Origin: Gymnorhina tibicen
Lineage: Eukaryota > Chordata > Aves > Passeriformes > Artamidae
Direction: 5' to 3'
DNA: 64,000 bases
Assembly: GCA_013399875.1 (NCBI GenBank)
Contig: VXAZ01007529.1
Location: forward strand, 494,613 to 558,612
Part shown: piece by piece, positions 10,745 to 24,144 of the stretch
How the letters are laid out: each line of letters starts with the position of its first letter
Position numbering within the stretch: position 1 is the stretch's first letter
The notes under the pieces: generated by a model
The model's database searches: none
Seen by the model: only the letters and a program-made list of their open reading frames with translations
What the model was told of the DNA's origin: nothing
Program-made: the position numbers and the translations under genes

Positions 10745-10864
10745 AAATTTTGCGCATTCTTCAAAGACACTTCCAGACAAAATGCTGCACGATGTTTCTA
10801 CCATCATCTGCTTCACTATGTTCCCACCACACAGTGGAGACATCAAGGTCTGTTCCAGGTTGGG
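10745..10864 (-). CDS. VWF: VWF exon 24 (start of C8-3)
   Basis: The exon encodes SPLCGGNIVKQMMVETSC, SILSGSVFEECAKF, the start of the third C8 module. Exit is phase 0 at TTT|GTGAGT. The start is uncertain: two in-frame phase-0 acceptors lie 15 bases apart. The one used here (TATTAAG|CCC) adds five residues, PNLEQ; the other (GGAACAG|ACC) would start at 10849 and give 105 bp. I prefer the first because it is the first AG after the pyrimidine tract and gives a length closer to human, but the second has the better AG context. Either leaves the frame intact. Confidence 0.85.
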
Positions 10865-12467
10865 CTTAATATTGTAAGAGACAAGTAGAGATTGCATTAG
10901 CCTTATCTTCAGGAGCTTGGGACTCTTCAAATTGAAGAGGCTCACTAGCAATTTTTCGCGACAAAGGAAATGGTTTCTTTGAGTAAAGTTTCAACCTGTT
11001 GTACAACAGACACAGATCCTGTTGCAGTAGAGTAGATCACCTCCTTGATTTTCTCCAGCTCTTACTTGTACCCTGCAGTTCTATCTCAGGCATTCTGATG
11101 ACCCACTGCACCAAACACCCATCCTGACAAATGATCATCCACAACTCCTCAGAAGGTCCACAGGACTTAAAAATATGATCAGACTTCAGCAGACAATACC
11201 CAAGGCTGCTGCTGAATAAAAACAGCTCAGTAATCTTCCCTCCTCCCATTTAATTTATCTAAGAAAAAGGAGCACTAGTATTGACATGGAATTTAACACA
11301 GCAACACCCTGCAGGTCCTGTTCTGTGCCAATTACACTGAAATGAGAAGCTGCTCCTTCTCAGTCTTACCCTGTGGCCCTCACTCCTCAGAACTGCAAGT
11401 TTTTACTGCGCTGCAATCAAGTCAAATGAAAAAAAGTGACATTCAGCAAGGTAATACCGTGACTATGTCACACTTGCACATAATTATCAAACTAACCCAA
11501 AAGATTTCATGTGATCAAGAATAAATGCTTCAATGTATCTTTCGGGTATTTTAAATCTTGTAAGAAAAGATCTAAAAAAGGTTTTTTCCACCCCCTTGCC
11601 CCTGATCACTTAAACAAATTTTCAAGGAAAAAAAAAACATCAGCTGAATAATGAAATCCTTTGTTTCACAAATGTCAAAACAAGTTGTTTTCAATGTGTT
11701 TCCTTGCACATTTCACTTGGAAATACTTTGGGCTTTATTTGTCAGCTACATACAAATTTATTATTCAATTTCATTCTTTCAACACTGTATTTGGAAAATT
11801 GGAAGTAGACTTTCATGTGTAATGTAATTAGCATCCCATGCACTGGGACACAGATAATACTTTCAGAAAGCAGGCACCCTTCCCAAAATTCAGATGCAAT
11901 GATGGATGGCAATAAGGTCTCCCATCCCCTCCTGTATCCTGCTTTTTCTGTTCAAGCCTTTCCAATTGGAAAATAACAACCAAATGCTCTTTACTAAAAA
12001 AAAAAAAAAAGAGAGAGAGAGAATCATATAGAAAGAAATCAACCTGTGCATTTCATGGTTTGTAATGGACAGACACTAAGATTTGGGATCTAGAAATCTG
12101 AATAGAGAAAAATGAAATTTTTATCTGAACTCACCCTGACTGAAAATTACAGCTATTTTTTTAAGATTAAACTCTAAAATGAGATTTCCAGTGATACCTG
12201 GATTTCAAGCATCTGGGCTGGATAACTCTAGGAACAGGCTCTACCATACAAATTGGCTATTTTAACATTCCTCTGAAGCCAGGCAGCACACAAGCTTTAC
12301 ATAAGTTAATTGACTTTTTACCAGATTTCAAGAAATAATATTATTTGCCAAAAACATGGGTGAAGGAGTTAATTTCTACTTATTTTAATCCTTTCAAAGC
12401 TCTTTATCCACTCTTCAGTGATACTGTAACCCACACTAATTAGTTTTCACAGTTCATTCGCAATCAC
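10865..12467 (-). other. VWF: VWF intron 23
   Basis: A 1.6-kb intron, A/T-rich. It contains a short A-run followed by a GA repeat at 11996-12022. No gene or CR1 copy is seen. Its 3' end has two in-frame acceptor candidates (see exon 24). Confidence 0.8.
11996..12022. repeat. Poly-A followed by GA repeat
   Basis: A run of about fourteen A followed by five to six GA units on the plus strand, in intron 23. No transposon body is visible next to it. Confidence 0.8.
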
Positions 12468-12608
12468 CTTTGCAACATCAGCACAGCGGGAATTAACTTT
12501 CCAAGAATTCCCAAAGTCAACTGGATCTACTTCAAGATGTTCACTGCTGCTGGTCAAATCATTGTTTTGGATTCCATCAAAATTTCCACACAGACCACAC
12601 ACTTGATC
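12468..12608 (-). CDS. VWF: VWF exon 23 (VWD3, CGLC motif)
   Basis: This 141-bp exon encodes [37 protein letters not shown] and [10 protein letters not shown]. The CGLC motif, the [13 protein letters not shown] stretch and the [11 protein letters not shown] stretch are conserved with human D3. Both ends are phase 0 (acceptor CTGCAAG, donor AAG|GTGATT). In VWD modules this segment completes the calcium-binding core. Confidence 0.97.
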
Positions 12609-13256
12609 CTTGCAGGGAAAGAAACACAGAAAGCATTAATCTTACATCTGTAGACCGGCTTAAGGCTTTGTTAAGAAGTCTTTTTAGCCTGGTACTTTAA
12701 TGCCATGAGGTTTAAAAACTGAATTACCCACAGCCTGGCCAAGCCCACTAAAACAGACACAGTCTCTCTCTCAGGGAACGTGTTGCTCCCATTCCCACTC
12801 TGCTTTGCTGAAAGCAGGACCATGCCATCTCCAAGGGCTCCAGAAAGCAGGACTGCTCTAATCAGCAGTGCCTGGTGGCTCTGTTTGGAATGCGTCCCTA
12901 CAATCCCATTTTATTTTTGGAGATCGCTGTTCTATCACCATGACCAGTAAATCTGGCTCCTTACACTGCTTTTCTTGAATGCAGAAGAAATCACTCAAGG
13001 CATGGTTATTCTGAGGCCCCACAGCACTCATCCTTTCTGTCACAACTCATCTCCAGTGGCCCAGGATTTGCCCCTTATAGTTGAACAACCACGAACATAA
13101 GGCAGTCCTACAGTATTACCAAACAACCCCCCCATTTTCAAGAAAATGCCTAATAGTCTGTGGAAATCTACGTTAAAAGAAAAAAAAAGCTGTTCCCCAG
13201 GGACAGGTTAAGTGCATTCTTCAGTGAAAATGAGAAGTAAAGCAAAAAACACTTAC
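12609..13256 (-). other. VWF: VWF intron 22
   Basis: A 648-bp intron with no repeat element or gene recognised. Confidence 0.85.
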
Positions 13257-13406
13257 TTTGAAATTGCCTTTTAAGATAACAGAGACTCCCATGGCCAGGT
13301 CCCAGGTCACAGTGATGCTTTTGCCCAGTAAAATGATGTAATAACGGCCAGACTTGATGACATCTAAATTATCATTTTCACCCTTAGGAGGTACCCTGAT
13401 GTTTAC
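13257..13406 (-). CDS. VWF: VWF exon 22 (VWD3)
   Basis: This 150-bp exon encodes VNIRVPPKGENDNLDVIKSG, then RYYIILLGKSITVTWD and LAMGVSVILKGNFK. The SGRYYIILLGK segment is nearly identical to human D3, and the residues before it are divergent. Both ends are phase 0 (acceptor CCTTCAG, donor AAA|GTAAGT). Confidence 0.96.
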
Positions 13407-16400
13407 CTGAAGGAGAGAGGCACATTGTGCTATCAGCAGTGTCTCTAATTACTATTTAAGATAGGTGATTTTCCCAGTGGGACACGTGAACAGGTGCTTC
13501 CAAACATGCTGTTCTCCACAGAGTTTCCATACGCTATCCAGGTGCTCCAGAGAAAACCAGAAATTTGGGATATAAGTACAGTATTTCAATCTCATCCCAT
13601 TTCCAAAATTTTTGAATGTGGTCCCAGGGTATAACACACATGCCAACACATGAAGCAGGGCTGATAAAGACAATTATCATCACAAAAGGGAATACTCAAT
13701 TAATTACCAGTTTAGTATTGGTCACTGGTTCACTGAATAATTGCATGTTGGTTTGGGCTTTTTCTTATTTCAGCTTTTTAGGAAACTTAACAATTCTGTC
13801 CTTCTGGTTCAAGTGTAATGGGAACTGGGAGAACCACACATATCAGTGGCTTCTGAAAGACCAGAGTCTGATTCTGGAGTCAGGAAGGACCTTCTTCCCA
13901 ACCAACTACACCAGCAGGAAAAATCCAGAAAGATTCCTTTCAGTGTCTATTCATTTTTTCCATCACTTTCCCTTCCCCTGTGTGCCTCTTTCTTTTTCCA
14001 TCTGGCTGCAAATTCACCGCCTCCAGCTAGTAAGAATTTAAGAGATTAATTTAAAATGCTCTCTTTCACACCATAATCCCCTTTCAATGGGAACTCTAAT
14101 AGGATTATTAACCACACTTGGAAAGAAAAGTCTGGCATGGCTGTTACTTTCAGCACCATTAATGCATTAACTGCTTAGTTGTGGAAGAGGCAGATGAAAA
14201 CTTTCAATCAGTACAAATAGCAATTAAAGTAAGGGAGAAAGAAGAGCCCAGAAACCATTCACCCACTCCCCTACTTTGAGGACAAGATATTTCCTTATCC
14301 CACTATTTTTTCTTGCTCAATTCAGTAAGAGCTCAGCACCGTCATTCAATTCTTTTCATCTCTGAGTTATCACCAGAAACATTTATCCCAGAGAAGACAG
14401 TTCATATCTTCCACGGATCTCCTAAAGAAGGCCTTCAATGTCTTTAGGGAAGATATTAAAAGATATTTTGAGGACTGAAAGCTTTTTAACCTTCTCCTAT
14501 GCCCAACGTATTACTACACAGCATAGTCACTTGACCACTTAAAATTCTAGAACAGCCTTTGTCTTTCCAAGTTCAGAGGGTTCCAAAAAACAGAAGAGGA
14601 CAAAGTTGAGCTGGGAGGCTGACCTAAATTACAGAATTTTTATGTTTATGGAGGCTTTTTGCCCAGCCATGAAGTCATAAACTTTTGACCTTGCAAACTT
14701 GCAGATTTGTTTCAGAAAAGCAAAAATTATTTCTTTTCTTTTTTAATGTCAGCCAGAACTGTAACATGCAGATACTTCAATTTTCACCCCATTTACCTAA
14801 ACATAGAAGCCGCTCTCAAAATAGATCATCTTAAAACAATGTTAATTGGAAACATTTTAATGGCCAAAAAAATACCTGATTCTTCTGCTTGCTTCAAAGT
14901 ATTCTCGTGGAAAAAGAGTGTAGAAAGTCACCACTGAATGGGATTTTGCCTAAGAGTCTCCATATCAGTTGTTTTTCCTTAATCTCTCTTTTGGTTCTTG
15001 TTATTTCTAAGCAAACCTGCTCTAGATCTTATTACATTGAGCCTTAAACTCTCTAAAAAGCTAAAAATTCACTCAGGGTCATGTAGTGTAATACCAATCT
15101 AGCTCTTGCAAGGACAGGCTCTTTAAGGAACCAAACACCCTCTGATGCTGGAGCTGCTTGGATGCCTAAATCACCTACTGCTTTCTTCTTACATGTCCAA
15201 ATGGAATCACAGCTTTTCTGAAAATCTGTCCCCTAAAGAAGCTTTCGGACAAAGCCCGGCTCAGTGGAATGATCCCTACACTGCTACTCACCCTCATCCA
15301 GGCTGGGGATTCTGTAGCCACAGAAATAAAGAATTGGGTGACCAACATGTCTTGTGTTCATTCCTGCAGCACCCAAAAGCCTGCATGGATCCTTTGCTGT
15401 CAAGGTGCACTGCACAGACACCTTTAATAAAGGTCATGTTTTTGTGCCCCTGCCAAGGTCAGGGACAATTTACAGGCAATTCCAAACCTGGTACAGCTTT
15501 ATCTGTTAACCCAAAACAAGGCAAATGTAGAGTGGGAACATTCTTGCAAATCTCTGGTCCAGATGCCAGCTCAGAGCACAGGACTTCTGAAAAGGGAGCA
15601 ATTGAAACAATAATCCACTGCAGGTCTGCAATTGTTGAGCTCACAGGCAGCCTGAACTGTTGCAGTGCTCAAGGCAAAGGGCTGAACTCTGCCCTCTGGA
15701 AAGCTCATTTCCTTCTGGGAAGGGACATGGAAGGTGGAAGGGATTCCTGGTCAATTCTTCCATGTTTGTTAGTAGGAAAAAGGAGGAAAAAGAATAAAGT
15801 CATGTGGATATTCCCTCTAGCAGTTTAACAGGGAAAAGGACAGCTGACATTTAAGTATCAGCTTGTTTGAGCTGTAACCTTTTTTTTTGTGCATGTGTGC
15901 TCAGTCCTTCAGATTGCTGAAGTAGCTCTGATGTTTTATTAGCCATGGGTCAGTCATTTCTTAGCCCTTCCTTGCACTTCATGTTGCTGGAAACAGGCTT
16001 TGACAAACCATGTTTAGAAAGGATCTGGGGCCCCCAATATATGAAGGACATGGAGCTGTTGGAATGAGTCCAGAGGAGGCCACCAAGATGATCAGAGGGC
16101 TGGAGCACCTCTGCTGTAAAAACAGACTGAAGGAGTGGGGATTGTTTAGCCTGAAGAAAAGGCTCCAGGGAGATCTTACTGTGGCCTTCCAGTAGCTAAA
16201 GGCATTAAAAAAGAGCTGGAGAGAGACTTTTGACAGGGGCCTGGAGTGACAGGACAAGGGGCAATGGCTTCACATTGACAGAGAGGAGGTTTAGATTGGA
16301 TATGAGGAAGAAATTGTTCCCTGTGAGGGTGGTGAGGCCCTGGCACAGGTTTCCCAGAGAAGCTGTGGCTGCCCCATCCCTGGAAGTGTTCCAGGCCAGG

Positions 16401-16719
16401 CTGGATGGGGCTCTGAGCAAGCTGGGACAGTGGAAGGTGTCCCTGCCCATGGCAGGGGAGTAGAACTAGGTAATCTTTCAGGTCCCTTCCAACACAAATC
16501 ACTCTATGATTATCTGAGATAAACTGGTTGGCATCAAGCAGAAATACCACAACAGCATTATACCTCTGGAAACAAAATGGATAAATATAATCCTGCTAAT
16601 CTGTTCACTTTATGATCAAGAACCCTGAGCGTGAGGTCATTCATGCCTCATTTTACTGAACAATCTGAAATTCTTTTCCCAAAAAAACTGGAATGAAACA
16701 GAACAGAAAGAGTACATAC
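13407..16719 (-). other. VWF: VWF intron 21
   Basis: A 3.3-kb intron containing one CR1 fragment (16015-16512). A 227-codon open frame at 15145-15828 on the plus strand has no recognisable features and I regard it as chance. Confidence 0.82.
16015..16512 (+). mobile_element. CR1 LINE fragment
   Basis: A plus-oriented copy: GAGTCCAGAGGAGGCCACCA, AGAGGGCTGGAGCACCTCT, GGTTTAGATTGGATATGAGG, AGAAGCTGTGGCTGCCCC, then AGGTCCCTTCCAACAC and a degenerate ATTC-type end near 16510. It is antisense to VWF in intron 21. The open frames that cross it on both strands are products of the repeat. Confidence 0.93.
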
Positions 16720-16854
16720 GTTTCCATTAAACAGCTCTATTTCCCCTCCTTCATATACAATGATAACCCTTTTGGTGCACTTTTCTCCAGTGAAGCCACA
16801 ACCTTCATTTGAAATGAGTATCTGGAACGTTCCAGAGTCACCCTTGCAGAAATC
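16720..16854 (-). CDS. VWF: VWF exon 21 (VWD3)
   Basis: This 135-bp exon encodes DFCKGDSGTFQILISNEGC, GFTGEKCTKRVIIVYEGG and EIELFNGN. It matches the human GTF.ILV.N.GC...KC.KRV pattern; the loop between the two cysteines is the variable part. Both ends are phase 0: acceptor CTGATAG, donor AAC|GTATGT. A CR1 fragment lies about 210 bp past the donor in intron 21. Confidence 0.96.
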
Positions 16855-18344
16855 CTATCAGATAAAGAAATAAATTAGTCGGTAATGTGGAGTATTTGAA
16901 AAACGCATACAGGGAAAAACACAAAGCAAAAAGAAGCCTCAAACAACAGTGCGTAATCTGTGGCAAATATGATACATATTGGCAGGCCAACTGTTCCCAT
17001 ATTCATTTAGTTCGTGCTTAGCACTGATATCCATGTGTTCCATCCCTTAAAGAGTGAGGCACACTCTGCCAGTGACACACACATACATGATTTGCAGAGT
17101 ATTCTTTGAAAGGGAGAATCCACACTCTTACAGTGTCTGTGATATTTAAAGATGTATGATGGGCACAGTGTACATCTGAATACACAGATAACTTAATGTA
17201 TTGATTTTCTTTTAAATCCAGTATTTCTGAGATCCTTAGAGAGCTCATACTACATTTCTATGATGACTCATACCTCTCTGACCTTTTAGATTTTATTTTT
17301 TGGTTGTGTTCATTTTTTTCACTACACACCTTTTAAGAAAAAGGTCCTGTGTGGAGTTCTCTGTGTCTGTCATTTACAGAAAACAGATCTAAATTCCATT
17401 TTAAGTAGTTTTGTTGTAGTGTATGGCATTGCTGCCCATAAGACCTTTACACAGGGCTCTCACTAGTGGCAGAGCAATCACTCCTCAAAGATAATCCAGC
17501 TGGCATCAAGGTGGGAGCATATTTCAAAGACCAAGGCAGAGATAGGTTTAGCACACCTTCCTGCCCAAAGAGAATTGCAAGGAGGGATGTGCTTCATGAG
17601 GACTTTTCTGTGGGGAAAATAGTAGCTCACCCAAGAAACATATCACACTGTAACTGCAGAATACTGTTTTATCAATCAGCAGTGAATCCATCTAGTTTTA
17701 GACCAAATTTTCAGATAAATCCTTGTTTGCACAGACATTTCTAAATACGTGATAATTTGCGTGTAGATGAGCCTTTATCTTAGTTAACTCTAAATTCTGG
17801 CTGGTTCTACAAATCAGAAGTTGATTTTAGCATGCTCTGCTTTTATCCCCCTCTCCTCCTCACTGTGAGGAAAATGGATATTGTCAGTGGACTCCAAGCA
17901 GGTGGGGCATGGAACAGAACAAGCAGAGCCAGTGCTCTGGGGGCATTTAGGGTGGGTTCACTGAGCACCCCTTGTGTCACTCAGCCAGACAGCAAGCTAC
18001 TACTACAGGATAAAGAGGAAAAGGAGGAAAAGTTGATTTATGGATATCCACAATTCCCTTTTAGAGATGAGATTCAGACAGCTCTTCTCAGTACCAAGGT
18101 GCTCTCATAAGGTTCACGATGGCCAGCTGGACATGTGACAGCCTGATTTCTACAGAACACAACACACTCTTCAGAGTTCTCAAGACATCTCTGAAGACAT
18201 TAATAAGCTCTAGTGTCCTCTACTATACATCTGGCTTAGTAATTAGAAATGCTTTACCGTGATTTATCCAAACATTGGGCTTCTCACCTGGTGTAAAACT
18301 CTTTTTATATGATCAGGTAGCTATAGCATTTGACGTGCTCTTAC
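16855..18344 (-). other. VWF: VWF intron 20
   Basis: A 1.5-kb intron with no gene, CR1 copy or strong repeat that I recognise. Confidence 0.82.
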
Positions 18345-18483
18345 CTGAGCTAACACATATTGGCAGTTTCCTGGAAACTTGTATTTCAGTCCATCAAATG
18401 TCAAGTAGTGAGCTGTACCAATAACAGTGCAGGTGCCATCACACAGATTTTTGGTGCACTCCCACTTCCTCCCCTGGCACACG
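18345..18483 (-). CDS. VWF: VWF exon 20 (E' end, start of VWD3)
   Basis: This 139-bp exon encodes [18 protein letters not shown], then [20 protein letters not shown] and NCQYVLAQ. It closes D' and opens the VWD3 module of D3, matching the human [11 protein letters not shown] pattern. Entry is phase 2 after TTACAG; exit is phase 0 after CAG|GTAAGA. D'-D3 mediates factor VIII binding and intermolecular disulfides between dimers. Confidence 0.97.
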
Positions 18484-21400
18484 CTGTAACAGAAAAAAGG
18501 AGGCAGTGACTGTTGTCCTTATCTCAATATAAATAACAAGCAAGAGAATGCAAAGTGCTTTAGGCAAAGTGAAAGTGCCACAGTCTCTGCCTCCAGGAGT
18601 TCTCTACCACCAGATGAGAGACTCTCTCATTAACATAAATTAGCATACATTAGCAGTGGGTGTATAAATCCAAATAGTGCATTAAGATTAAATGAATAAG
18701 GGATGTGTTTCTCTGTTTCTTACAAGCTGCGTGTAGCACTCCTCGTGGTTTGAATTTCCCCGTTACAAAATAGGTCAGGACAGAGCCTGTTGGAATATTT
18801 TTTTATACTACAATTTTATTTAGGATATGCTGCTCTGCTCCAAGTACCCTTTCAGCAAAACAGAGCATCCACCACTATTGCCCTTTTCCAGAGGTATCAT
18901 GGAGGACCACAAACCTCACTACAGAAGCTGCAAATATGAAAGGGGAACTTTCCCTTGACATCCACAGGCTTTTGATCAGTGAAATAAATTGATTTGCTAA
19001 CTAGCAAAAGACTGAGCAAATAAAATAAAAGCCAAAATCAGTGGAGAGTTAGAATACCATTTGACACAGTATCTAATAATAATAATAATAATTAATGAGC
19101 AATATATGCCTGGAGGATGGCAAAACATTCATCCACTAAATGCTCCATGAATGCAGATGGACGACATCACTGCCCCAGGAATTTTCTAATCAAGCTCTGT
19201 GAGGGCAGGGAAAGAGGAATTCTACCCATGCTTTACAGACGTAAAAACTCAGGGATAAAAAAGTTGAAGTACTTTCCCAAGATCAAATTGCTACCCAAAG
19301 GAAAAACCGGGCACTGAACTGAGTTCCCTAAAAATGCCTTAACCTCAGCATAGACGTTGTTTAATCTCGGTAACATTTCACATTCTAATAAATACTGTGC
19401 GAGACATTTTCTTCAAAGAACGAAATTTCAGTAACACGAAACCTATTGCCCCCTCTCCTCTATGAATTCTCTGCTAACAGTTGGACAAGAGCACGATTCT
19501 GTAAATACGTGCATGGACAGATTATAAGGGACGTGGGGTAGTTAAATTCAGATTAGCAAATTTCTGCTGTGCACTGCTCCACAAGCGTGACTCCAAAATT
19601 TTCATTGAGCTCCACAATGAATTCCCAATACATTGCATAACAGAAGGTTTGCCACTGGCTTAGGCTTGGAGACATTCCACTGTTCATGAATTAGGATCTC
19701 CCATATGTCAAGTCGGATGTAAACGCCAAATCTGACACCTCTGGTTCATATATTGCCTTTGCAGGTGTTCACATCTGGCTAAGAACAAGTGAGAATGAGA
19801 ACTCCTGCAACAGCAGTACAAAAAGCAGAAACAAAAGAAAAGGAAGATCTCGACCTCCAAAGCGCAGACTCTCAATCCTTATTAATTCTCAAAGCAATAG
19901 TAATTTCCTATATCACTTTCTAAATGACATTTGACTTGATATTTGCTGAGAACTATCAGGAAACTTTTCAGAGTCACATAGTTCAAAAAAGCCCTAGTGA
20001 GATTTTTGAAGGGACTTTATTTCCAATTTCACTTTCAAATTCATAAAAAACACCTAAAATGTGAGGAAGAACTTTTTATCAATGAGAAAAAGCCTGATTT
20101 CTAACATTTCCTCAACCCTAATATTGAAGGTAATTCTATATATTTGAGGAAATATCACTTACAGTGGCATTGCCAGAATTAAGTGGGCAGTTACAAGAAT
20201 GAAGCAACATGGCTGTGATTATTTTAAGATCAAAGATTATAAGAATGGTTGAAAATAAAAAGGCTGATCATGGTTATCGTGAGGAATCTTGCAAATTTCT
20301 CAACACTGAAGAGTTTCATGCTGTACTCTCCTTGTTTCAATAAAATTTTCATGGTGCCTGTTTTTAAGTTGAGTCACTTTTACCTACAGGCAATGTAAGC
20401 AGGTTATAGAATGTGTATCTAGACAAGAACATCAACTTCTCCTCCATCTTTTTCCCTTTCAAACCTATTTTTCCCCAGGTTTAATTACAGTAGATGGATT
20501 CACAATGTTACATGTAGCTGCAAAAGAAAGAAATTAAACGAAACACTGAAAGGTCAATATTTCCATATAAAACCTAAATCCAAGGCTAACTTACACCAGT
20601 TAGGAGCGGTCCCACTAGTTAAAAAATGCAAAGCTTGAAATTACTGTTATTCAAAGATCAGTGTACCAAACAAAAATGAAGTCTTGGACTCTCCAGTGGT
20701 GCTAATTCTCTGACCAAACTCCACCCAGTCATACAGAGGATGACAAACATTGCTCCGGGTGTTGCCACAGAGCTGGGCAGGGACATTTGGGGTAGAATGT
20801 ACAACAGATTCTCAAGTCTGAGGTCAAAAAACCCCCAGAATTTTCACACTGCTGGTGGCTGAGTGTCCTACACCCTGGACTCTTGGAGCTCTGAAGGAAA
20901 GAGCCACCATTCCCTCCACACACACATGGAAAACAAAGCACCTCCAGCGCAGCCAACCTGCTGTGCAGAAGCCAGAAGTGGCCCACTGTACTTTACCAAA
21001 GGCTGTGCTGAGGGCTTCCCTCCATGCAAACTGAGCAGCCCTGAACTCCCTTTCGAACCTGTAAATCCTTTTTCAGCACCCAAACAGGATAAGGGTGAAA
21101 GACACAGACCACTTACTCTTTTCTTCTAAGAAAATACCAGTTTTCCATCTATTGTCATCTTTTTTAATATATCAGTGGACAGAGCACTCTTTTGAGACAT
21201 AAAAGGTTGACCATGTCTATTCCTAATTCTTTATCATTTGCCTTAAGAGCTCCTATCATATTATAGCTGGTGCATCACACCCCTTCTAGCTGAAAAGGGC
21301 TGATTTGAAGGGCCTCAGACAGCCAAAAAAAAGGGAAATATGACAGCAAAGCTTAGTGACAAAGCCCAGGCTCCATTCCTCCCACCCCAAAGCATATAGA

Positions 21401-21677
21401 TCCTCAACTGTTATCTTGTGTTGCAAAATCTATCTAGTGCCTACAGAGGAGTTGCACAGACACAACTATTTGTAGGGCACCAGGTAGAGGTTGCCAGACA
21501 TTGCAAGGAATTTTACTGCATCTTTGTGCAACACGCAAAGCGAATGTGCTGTCTGTGCAATTACTATGCTTCAAAAACTGGCTTTCTACAAAACAGATCT
21601 GTTAAGCAAACAGTATTTGGTGTTATCAGAAACATAGCAGGCCCCCTAAAGAAAAAAACACCCTTCCAGTGGCTCAC
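18484..21677 (-). other. VWF: VWF intron 19
   Basis: A 3.2-kb intron. It has a short AAT repeat at 19075-19093. I saw no CR1 copy or gene. Confidence 0.82.
19075..19093. repeat. AAT microsatellite
   Basis: About six TAA units on the plus strand, in intron 19. Confidence 0.85.
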
Positions 21678-21781
21678 CAGGTGTTGCAGTCCTTGGTCAC
21701 TGTCTCTCCCTTGGAATATTCTCTTCCATTGTGGAAGCACGGGCACCTCTCAGGAGCAACACACTTGTTTTCATGTCGCAC
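21678..21781 (-). CDS. VWF: VWF exon 19 (D', E' module)
   Basis: This 104-bp exon encodes [19 protein letters not shown], then [15 protein letters not shown]. It is the end of TIL' and the start of E' in D'. The VRHEN stretch holds the arginine equivalent to human Arg816, a residue known for factor VIII-binding defects; it is unchanged. Entry is phase 0 after TGCTTAG; exit is phase 2 with TG|GTGAGC, the C of exon 20 completing Cys. Confidence 0.96.
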
Positions 21782-24144
21782 CTAAGCAGAAAATATAGTT
21801 TGTCACCCCGTGGGGCTGTTGCTACATGGCCATGTGCAGGGCGAGCAAGCAGCCAGGAGCAAGCAAGGAATATGTGGATGAAAAATAAAAGAAAGGTTGA
21901 AAAGAATAAAAGAAAGGATGAAGCCTATCCAAGATAAGAAAGGTACAGTACTACTAATACTTTTACCCATTAACATAAATAGAGCTGTAGGTACAGAAAT
22001 CAGTCTTATGGGTACACAAATCACAGCTTGCTCCCACCATCTCGAGCTGCTGGGAGAATAGATGACATTATAGAAGAATGTCACTATGAGAAAGTCCAGG
22101 ATGCAGTGAAGATAAAACCAGGCTAACCTGAATATGGACAGCAGATGAATGGCTTCTCACACACAGCAAAGTGGAAAAGGGCCTACTAGAAAAGCAGGCA
22201 AAGGGCCCAGATGGACTAAAAATGGAAATATGAACATTGAGGAGGAGACCAGAAGCCACAGCACCTGACCCACCCTTGTGCAAATGCAGGTTCTGTTGTC
22301 ACAGACAACAACCCCTTAACAAAGCCAATCCTCTATCAACCCGCCTCTGAAAATCGCAGTAATCACTCATTTTCTTTCAAATCCCTCTTTATTTCCTGGA
22401 AGGCAGGATAAATATCCATCCACTTGAGGTATTATTCTGCTCTCTCTGCAACAGGCCCTGTTGCTGGGAAATAGGACATTATGTTCTATCTGTATTTTCA
22501 GTTTGACCCTTCTGAGTTTCTCTTTGTATACCAACAAATCATTTGTCCCACTTAAACAAAAAAAACCAAAAACAAACCAAAAAAACTATAACCAAAGAAA
22601 AACAAGTAATACCTTTAGACTATTCAGTTTTTTCATTCCTTTTCTGTTTTCTTTTTCTGTGATTACTTTCCATTTTGAAAACCCCCAGTTTTAGAGAATC
22701 AAACACAACCAAAGCTGGCTATACTGACTTTTCACTCAATAACAGTTTTGGAAAAGCCAGGATAGGTTTGGCTCCTGTTTCATGGAATACCTAAATGGAG
22801 AGCCCTTCGCCTTCTTCTCATTCAAAAGTCACAAAATATCACCTTCCCACTTTAAACTCTTTCTGCAAAATCATTAAAATAGTTTCTTTTTTACCATTAA
22901 ATATGGGCCAATGAGATCAATGTAGTCTGAATGCCAGGTTAATAAAGAAGAACAGCTTTGCTTTTTCCTATGGGGACCTAGAACTGCCACATGGAACAAC
23001 TCATAAAAAAGATTTCACAGCCCAGAGACCCTTCCTTCATATGCAGCTCCATGTGTTCTATGGCTTATGGAGAGCTGCATTATGCCAAATAAAATCACTT
23101 TGATAGAAGCAAGATGGAAACAAAGAAATGCTTTTCTAGATAATGGAGCTGCAGCTCTGCCTCCACCTTCACAAAGGATGGTGAGAAAACAGTCCAGAGA
23201 AAACCAGAAAGAAGAGTTTAATACCTTCTTTCCTTCCTTCATGGTGGCATTCAGGAAAAAAGCAGGAACATGACCTCACACTCATGGCTACATTTCTGAA
23301 TTTTTGCAGAGTGTTCAGCCACACAGTTCACAATACACTTGAGGGCTTGCCTCTGGATACAAAACTTGGGATTAGACACCTGGTTAGTAAAAGGAGAATT
23401 AGAACCTTTTCTCTGCTCCCTAAAAACTGGTATAGATTGGTATTAGTATTTCTATCACAATTAGAGCAACAACTGCTAATCTACCAATAAAGAGGGAAGA
23501 GCACCTTGTCTGAACACTGCAGAGTGGGTGAGTGGGATTCAGCAAGCAGGACATAAAAACCCAAAGCAGACTTTGACCAGAAGAACGATCATTTTCTCTG
23601 CAAAACTCAATGAATTACGATTTTGTTAACAGTAACACACAATCTACTGGCCCTATTAACACTCCATCCAAAAGCTGGGGCACATCTGGCAGCCTGATGC
23701 CATGCTGCACTACAAGGACCATGTGGTACTACACTACAAGGCCAGGAGCACTATTCACAGGCAGCTGGATTTTCGCTGGAAGTCTCTCAATCCATCAATA
23801 GACTGCAGTTAATACAGGAGATTTAGCAGTCCTGAGTGCTTGAGATGACAGGAGGCAGCAGCACTGGGGAGGCAACCACAAAAAGACATAGGTTTGTAAT
23901 GAAAACAGCAGCTGTTTGCACCATTAAATGCCCTTAGGATGATACTCTGCATCCATGGGATTACAAGTGGTTGATTAACAGCTAATGATTCTCCCATTAC
24001 TTGGGGATCAAACAGAAACATCCATCATTTCCTTGCTCTGTCTTATTAATTGCTAAACCCTGAAAAACCTTGCAAAAGGAAGGACAATATTGCAGGTTTC
24101 AGAACTTTTAAGATTCTCCTTACCCACACTCACAGGAGGTGATT

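Noticed and set aside
15145..15828. 227-codon plus-strand open frame
   Set aside because: It lies wholly in intron 21, has no recognisable motif and no supporting splice or promoter context.
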